From assembly GCA_048594975.1 (NCBI GenBank), contig JBMDXQ010000032.1, forward strand, positions 1-55,927: DNA of 55,927 nt, in the 5' to 3' direction. The DNA is from JBMDXB01 sp048594975. Lineage in GTDB: Bacteria > Acidobacteriota > Vicinamibacteria > Vicinamibacterales > 2-12-FULL-66-21. Positions 49,215-55,927 of this stretch are shown piece after piece. Position numbers and translations under genes: made by a program. Position 1 is the first letter of the stretch, and the number at the start of each line of letters is the position of its first letter. The notes beneath the pieces are model-generated. The model searched no databases. It was given only the letters and a program-made list of their open reading frames with translations, and was not told the DNA's origin.

Positions 49215-49746
49215 ACCGGGGCGATTCGATTCGCAGTGCCGGCCGACGCAGCGCGTCCAGGATGGCCTCGCTGAACTGCGGTACGTCCTCGGGCTTCCGC
49301 GACGTGATCACGTTGCCGTCCTCGACCACCGGCCGATCGACGTAGAGGCCGCCGGCGTTCTTCACGTCGACGGCGATGGACGGCGTGCACGTGACCGTCC
49401 GGCCGCGCAGCACGTCGGCGGAGATGAGCATCTGCGGCCCGTGGCAGATCGCCGCCACCGGCCTGCCGGCAGCCACCGCATCGCGCACGAGGTCGACCAT
49501 GGCGGGCCGTATCCGCATCTTGCCCGGGGCGTAGCCGCCGGGGATCACCACGCCGTCGAAGTCCGAGGCCCTGGCCGAGCCGGCGGCGAGATCCGATCGC
49601 ACGACCGTGCCCTTCTTGCCGGTGTACTCGCGCCCGGCAAACGGCGCGACCAGGGAGACCTCGACCCCCGCGGCCCGCAGGCGCTCGGCGGTCTCGGTCA
49701 GCTCGGTGTCTTCGAAGAGGTCCTCGACGAGCACGGCCACACGCAT
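49204..49746 (-). CDS. PfpI/DJ-1-family protein
   Basis: A 180-aa class I glutamine-amidotransferase-like protein. The nucleophile elbow is AICHGPQML with Cys101-His102; the partner Glu is Glu15 in FEDTELT. PfpI-type proteins act as proteases, deglycases or chaperones; the activity here is not decided by sequence. TAGAAT ends 6 nt before ATG. The stop lies in a palindrome loop. Confidence 0.92.
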   Translation of the reverse strand: MRVAVLVEDLFEDTELTETAERLRAAGVEVSLVAPFAGREYTGKKGTVVRSDLAAGSARASDFDGVVIPGGYAPGKMRIRPAMVDLVRDAVAAGRPVAAICHGPQMLISADVLRGRTVTCTPSIAVDVKNAGGLYVDRPVVEDGNVITSRKPEDVPQFSEAILDALRRPALRIESPRSSG

Positions 49747-49752
49747 GGTGGG

Positions 49753-49758
49753 ATTCTA
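49753..49758 (-). promoter_or_regulatory. -10-like box TAGAAT, leaderless head of the PfpI gene
   Basis: TAGAAT ends 6 nt before the ATG at 49746, with no Shine-Dalgarno. Confidence 0.5.
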
Positions 49759-49911
49759 ACCCCGGACGGCGTCAGCGCACCGTTGGCACACGTGGGTTCC
49801 ATCCGCCTCATTGCCGGAGTGCTCGGCTTGAGCCATCCACTTGGTGAGCGTCGAATTGCGTAGGGGATGTTGGATGCAACACTCATCGGTTTGTCGTGGC
49901 ACCCGCGATGC

Positions 49912-49917
49912 TACGAT
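49912..49917 (+). promoter_or_regulatory. -10-like box TACGAT before the 112-aa/DUF255 unit
   Basis: TACGAT ends 9 nt before the ATG at 49927. Confidence 0.4.
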
Positions 49918-49926
49918 CGGTGCAGC

Positions 49927-50265
49927 ATGAAGACCCTCCTCATCCGTGGCTCCGCGCCCGTGCCCGACGCGCTTCGCGACCTCATCGGCCGGGGTAGCAC
50001 CTCGGTGCAGGAGCAGCGTGCGGCGGACGTACGGCCAGGTGCAGGGCTCGATGTTGACCGGGTGGTCTTCTGGGCGGCGCGCGCAGACGACGACCTGCGG
50101 GACATGGCGAAGGCGCTCGCGCGGGACGAAGCGCGGCAGCGGCGCGAGGTAATCGTCTTCGTCTCGCCTGACGGCGTTTACGTGGACGGGCTCGCGGACA
50201 CCGAATCGTTCGTCTGGCCCGGCGACGAGGATCGCCTCAAGATGGCGTTCATGACCGGCGCGTGA
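49927..50265 (+). CDS. Conserved hypothetical protein, 112 aa
   Basis: A 112-aa soluble alpha/beta protein (MKTLLIRG, DVDRVVFWAARADDDLRDMAKAL, REVIVFVSPDGVYVDGLAD). It looks like a small Rossmann-type fold with no catalytic motif I know. It lies 4 nt before the DUF255 gene and shares its promoter. Confidence 0.62.
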   Translation: MKTLLIRGSAPVPDALRDLIGRGSTSVQEQRAADVRPGAGLDVDRVVFWAARADDDLRDMAKALARDEARQRREVIVFVSPDGVYVDGLADTESFVWPGDEDRLKMAFMTGA

Positions 50266-50269
50266 CCCG

Positions 50270-52432
<2,163 letters not shown>

Positions 52433-52450
52433 GCCGGAAGCACAATGCCG

Positions 52451-52481
52451 AAGCCACAGTGCCGGAAGCCACAGTGCCGCT
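52451..52481. repeat. Short direct repeat GCCACAGTGCC
   Basis: Two near-adjacent copies of a (G)CCACAGTGCC block separate the two palindromes after the DUF255 gene. Confidence 0.55.
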
Positions 52482-52494
52482 TGTTTGCCACAGT

Positions 52495-52518
52495 CGCTTC
52501 CGCCTTCAGGCGGAAGCG
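52495..52518. repeat. TTCA-loop palindrome, 10-bp stem
   Basis: Arms CGCTTCCGCC and GGCGGAAGCG enclose TTCA. It is the second palindrome within 80 nt after the DUF255 gene and has the same CTTCCG core. Confidence 0.85.
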
Positions 52519-52578
52519 AAGGCAACGCATTGGGATTGGGAGTTGGCCAGCTGGGAATTGTCGCGTGACAGATGAATG

Positions 52579-52604
52579 CCCCCCGGGTGATTCCACCCGG
52601 AGGG
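52579..52604 (-). terminator. Candidate terminator hairpin after the second TonB receptor
   Basis: On minus-strand RNA a stem of about 13 bp (CCGGGTG/CACCCGG core, one G-U pair) closes a 4-nt loop 26 nt after the stop. No U tract follows, so it may need Rho or only protect the 3' end. Confidence 0.45.
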
Positions 52605-52629
52605 CCTCTGTTGGCGACGGGTTAGACGG

Positions 52630-55600
52630 TCAGAACATCAGCCTCATGCCGAACCGGACGACGCGACGAGTCAGGAAAATCCGATCCATCGGGTTGCCGT
52701 TGCTGAGGTCGTTGACGGTGCGCGGCGGCGTCACGCCGCCGTAGAACCGCGGATCGGGCCTGATCGTGGTGCTCGCCGCGGCCGCCGCGATCGGATCGAA
52801 TCCCGGAACGAAGAACGACTCGAGCGGTGCGCGGGTGAATGCGTCGCGGAACGGCGTATCCCAGAACGAGATCGCGACGTCGTTGTCGAACAGGTTCGCG
52901 ACGTTCAGGTTCACGTTCAGCCGCCTTCTCCCACCCAGCTTGAAATCGTGCTGGACCAGCAGATCTGCCGCCTGCTCGACCGGTGTCCGGCCGAGCGAGC
53001 CACGGCCCTCGTAAAACACCCAGCCGTAGCCCTGGTAGCTGATTTGCTTCGAGAAGTACGCGCCCGAACGAATGTACCAGGTGAGGCCTACGTTGGTTCC
53101 CCACGGGAAGTCGTAGGTTGGCTGCAGCTTGAAGTAATGCGGCCGGTCCGTGTTCAGGCGGCCCAGCATCTGGTTGCCGTGGGTGTCGTACATCATCCAC
53201 GGACCGTCGTAGAGACGGTTGACGTTCGGCGACAGCCGCGCCGTGCCGGTGCCCGCTTCGTCGGAACTCGCCAGGCCCGGGTAGTTGCCGTACAGGCGGC
53301 TCCACTGGTAGACCGCGGCGGCCGACCAGCGGTTCGACAGCCGCTTTGTGAGCGACAGCTCGACGGAGTCGTAGTCGCGGACGGGCTTCACCTGCGGATA
53401 GACCCTGCCGCCCGTGTTGGCGGGGTTATACAGCGGCGCCGGCGTGAACCCGGTCGTGGGGTCCGGCTGGCCCCAGAGGAAGTCCAGCCTCCCGATGTAG
53501 CCCTCGCCGGGGTTTCCGATGAAGTAGAACTCCGTGCCGGCCTCGTTCCAGCCGAAGTCCTCGATGGCGTGGGTGACCCACTTGTGCTGGTAGCGGACGC
53601 CTACCGACATGACGTGCGTCAACTGGTGATCGAGGCCGACGGTGAACTCCTGCGAGGTCATCGGCTTCATGTCGTCCTGCAGCAGGCTGCGCGGCGCCCC
53701 GAAGTACTTGGTCATCACCCCAGCCGTTTCGGGGTTCTCCGGCTCGTTCGACCCGAATCGCAGCGTCGAGGTTTCGAGCAACCTGCCAGGGCACGTCGGG
53801 TCGGCTTCCTGGCAGTTCACGCTCTTCCAGTTCAACGTGTCGAGCGTGTAGTAGTAGATGTGCCACTGCTCACCGCCCAGCGACCCCCGCGGCATCTCGA
53901 GCTTCATGATGTCGAAGAAGCGGCCGAAGCTGCCGTACGCCTTCCACTTGCCGTCGCCCGCGACGTCGTAGGCGAAACCGACGCGCGGCGCGATCTTGTC
54001 CGAGAAGTCGAACTTGATACCCTCGCTCTCCTTGCCGGGCGTGTAGAAGGGGATCCGCTCGGATTCGGCGCGCACGCCGGCGTTGATCGTCAGGCGGTTC
54101 GTCGGCGACCAGCCGTCCTGGATGAACAGGCCCCAGTTGTTCGAATGAATGTTGCCCACTCCAAGGACGTTACGCGTCACGTCGTAGTAACCGTATGTGC
54201 CCCGCGACGTGACACCGTTCGAATCCGTGTAAGCATCGTCCCAGTGAAAGGTGATGTTCGGCTGAATGGCCCCGACATCGCGGACGTTGCCGATCCGCTC
54301 GAAGCGAACGCCGGCCTTGATGGCGTGTTCGCCGCCGAAGCGCGTGAACCAGGTGCCCGTCGTGCTGAAATAGGAGCGATCCAGCTTGTCGGTGACCGTC
54401 TTGGACGTGGACCGGTTGTCCACGTAACCGCTCGGCTGCACCAGATCCGCGGGGACGTTCGGGAACACGCTGATGTTGCCGTCCATGATGTGACGGATCT
54501 CCGTGCCGTTGCCGAGGGTCTCCGCGTCGGTCATGTAGTACCCGCCCTCCACTCTCACGTAGAAGTTCTGCCGCACGACCCAGTCCAGCAGGCCCGAGTA
54601 CGAGTTGTTCCACTCGTTTCTGCCGGTGATGGCGTAGTCGGTCGCGGCGTTCGCCGTGCTCGTGCCGTCAGGCTCTATGCTGGGCAGGCTGTGACGCTGG
54701 CGGTACCACTGCGGGTTGTAACCGAACTTCGCTCGCAGAGCGTTCGAGATCTGCCACGTCCCGTTGACCGTCCAACCGATCGTACGGATTGTCCTGCGTG
54801 AATGTCTGCGTTGCCGGACCGCCGGCAACCGGCGTCCGCCACGTGACCGTCCTCGTAACCTTCCTACGCTCCGGCGCGTATCCGGCATAGTACCAGAGCC
54901 GGTCCTGGACGACTGGCCCGCCGCCGTCGAACACGGGCTCCCAGGTCGGCTCATCATCGAGCGGACGCGTGATGTACTCGGCAACCCTGGTGTTGGTGGG
55001 GTCGAGTCGCAACTCCGAGCGCTGCTTGCCCACCCAAAAGCTCGACTTGTTCTTGTTCTCGAGCCCCGTCGGGCCGTTGTTCCGGTAGTAGAAACCCGCC
55101 GATCCGCGGAACACGTTCGTACCGGATTTCGTAAGGGCGTTGACGACCCCGCCGGTTGCCCCCGGGTATTCGGCGTTATAGCCGGCAGTTTTCACCTGGA
55201 TTTCCTGGATGAAATCCGTGATGTACGTCTTTCCAGAGGAGCCGTTCTGCAGGTTCGTCGTGTCCATGCCGTCCACGACGAAGCGGTTCTCTGAACCGCT
55301 CGCGCCGCCGATCGAGACGCCCCCCGCTCGCGATTCGAGGTTGGCGCCAGGTACCACCGCGAGCACGTCGGTGAAGTTACGCCCTTTGGGGATTCGTTCG
55401 ATCCGGTCGACCGGGATGACCGCGAACGTTGCGTTCTGCTTGACGTCGATGAGCGGCGATTCACCCGTGACCGTGACCGTTTCGGTCACGGCCGCTGGCG
55501 CCATCGTCAGATCGATCGTCAGGAGCTGGCCAAGTTCGAGGACGACGTTCTCGTTCTTGGCCGGCGTGAAGCTCTGAAGCGTCGAGTTCAGATCGTACAG

Positions 55601-55828
55601 GCCTGGAGGGAGCGCCGGGAAACGGTACTTCCCGGTTCCATCCGTGACGGTCGTCTGGGCAGCGCCGGTGGCCTGGTTCCGCGCCTCGACGGTCACGCCG
55701 GGAAGCACCGCTCCCGACTGATCCTTCACGATTCCCTGGATGGATCCGGTTTGTTCCTGGGCGGCGGCGGGGACAGCGGCCGCAAGACAGACCAGAACGG
55801 CGAGCAGTAGCCTGGCACAATCCCTCAT
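52630..55828 (-). pseudogene. TonB-dependent receptor, Oar-like, split by a frameshift
   Basis: The two halves lie in different frames. The N-terminal half runs from 55828: signal peptide MRDCARLLLAVLVCLAAA, carboxypeptidase-regulatory-like fold (GSIQGIVKDQSGAVLPGVTV) and plug (FVVDGMDTTNLQNGSS). The C-terminal half is the barrel, ending FGMRLMF at 52630. They join near 54770-54790, where the frame moves by one base after FTQDNPY and before TIGWTVNG. The joined product would be about 1,065 aa. A single-base assembly error would look the same, so it may be intact in the cell. ATG follows AAGGGGG. Substrate unknown. Confidence 0.85.
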
Positions 55829-55927
55829 CGATTCCCCCTTTGCGACGCGACCTCCCGCCCACACACGGGAGCCCGCGGCGGCGGCCGTCCGGCACGACCG
55901 AACGGCGGTGACGGTTTCCTACCGATT

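Overview
The window is about 56 kb of high-GC bacterial DNA. It most resembles an Acidobacteriota chromosome, probably of the Vicinamibacteria type. The evidence is two very large TonB-dependent receptors with an N-terminal carboxypeptidase-regulatory-like domain, secreted S9 peptidase, amidohydrolase and beta-propeller proteins, a didermic envelope (Mla/MCE, OmpA-like tail, YcbB-like L,D-transpeptidase), and many short palindromic or tandem repeats between genes. I see no phage, plasmid, CRISPR or intact transposase. The lineage is inferred from gene content only.

Layout. 1-325: an 82-84 bp tandem repeat next to tRNA-Gly(GCC). 620-15396: secreted and nutrient functions (zinc dehydrogenase, S9 peptidase with a Cys-motif beta-propeller, Oar-like TonB receptor, Nramp-like carrier coupled to DUF2585, amidohydrolase, radical SAM/B12 protein, small Cys protein). 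15596-22826: a HerA-like ATPase with a small partner, a lipoprotein nuclease/phosphatase-fold protein, and two tandem giant membrane proteins ending in discoidin-like domains. 22827-27675: a decayed sigma-factor fragment, a Kbp-like BON-LysM protein, three stand-alone receivers in one operon, an L,D-transpeptidase and a PHP protein. 27790-34247: a lactonase and a liuBCDE leucine-degradation operon without liuA. 34472-42296: a sigma54 activator followed by mlaE-mlaF-mlaD and a run of small envelope proteins ending in YihY and an M48 peptidase. 42422-52432: short-chain dehydrogenase, FAD-Rieske oxidoreductase, ABC exporter, a DUF421 trio, PfpI and a DUF255 thioredoxin protein. 52630-55828: a second TonB receptor broken by a frameshift.

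Two patterns cut across single genes. First, at least ten transcription-unit heads have a TANNNT hexamer ending 6-12 nt before the start codon and no Shine-Dalgarno sequence. This is the layout expected for leaderless mRNA. Genes inside operons, and a minority of heads, instead have Shine-Dalgarno sequences or ATGA/TGATG/GTGA overlaps. Second, several unrelated intergenic repeat families sit exactly on gene ends and supply the stop codon: TTCA-loop palindromes, a CGGGTCTGACG repeat and a GATCGCCC repeat.

No single locus is clearly a new defence or biosynthetic system. The best candidates for new biology are the leaderless architecture, the stop-donating repeats, the CxCC/CPVNGP beta-propeller family, the tandem membrane-discoidin pair and the MCE-OmpA fusion operon. 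All starts and functions are read from sequence alone.
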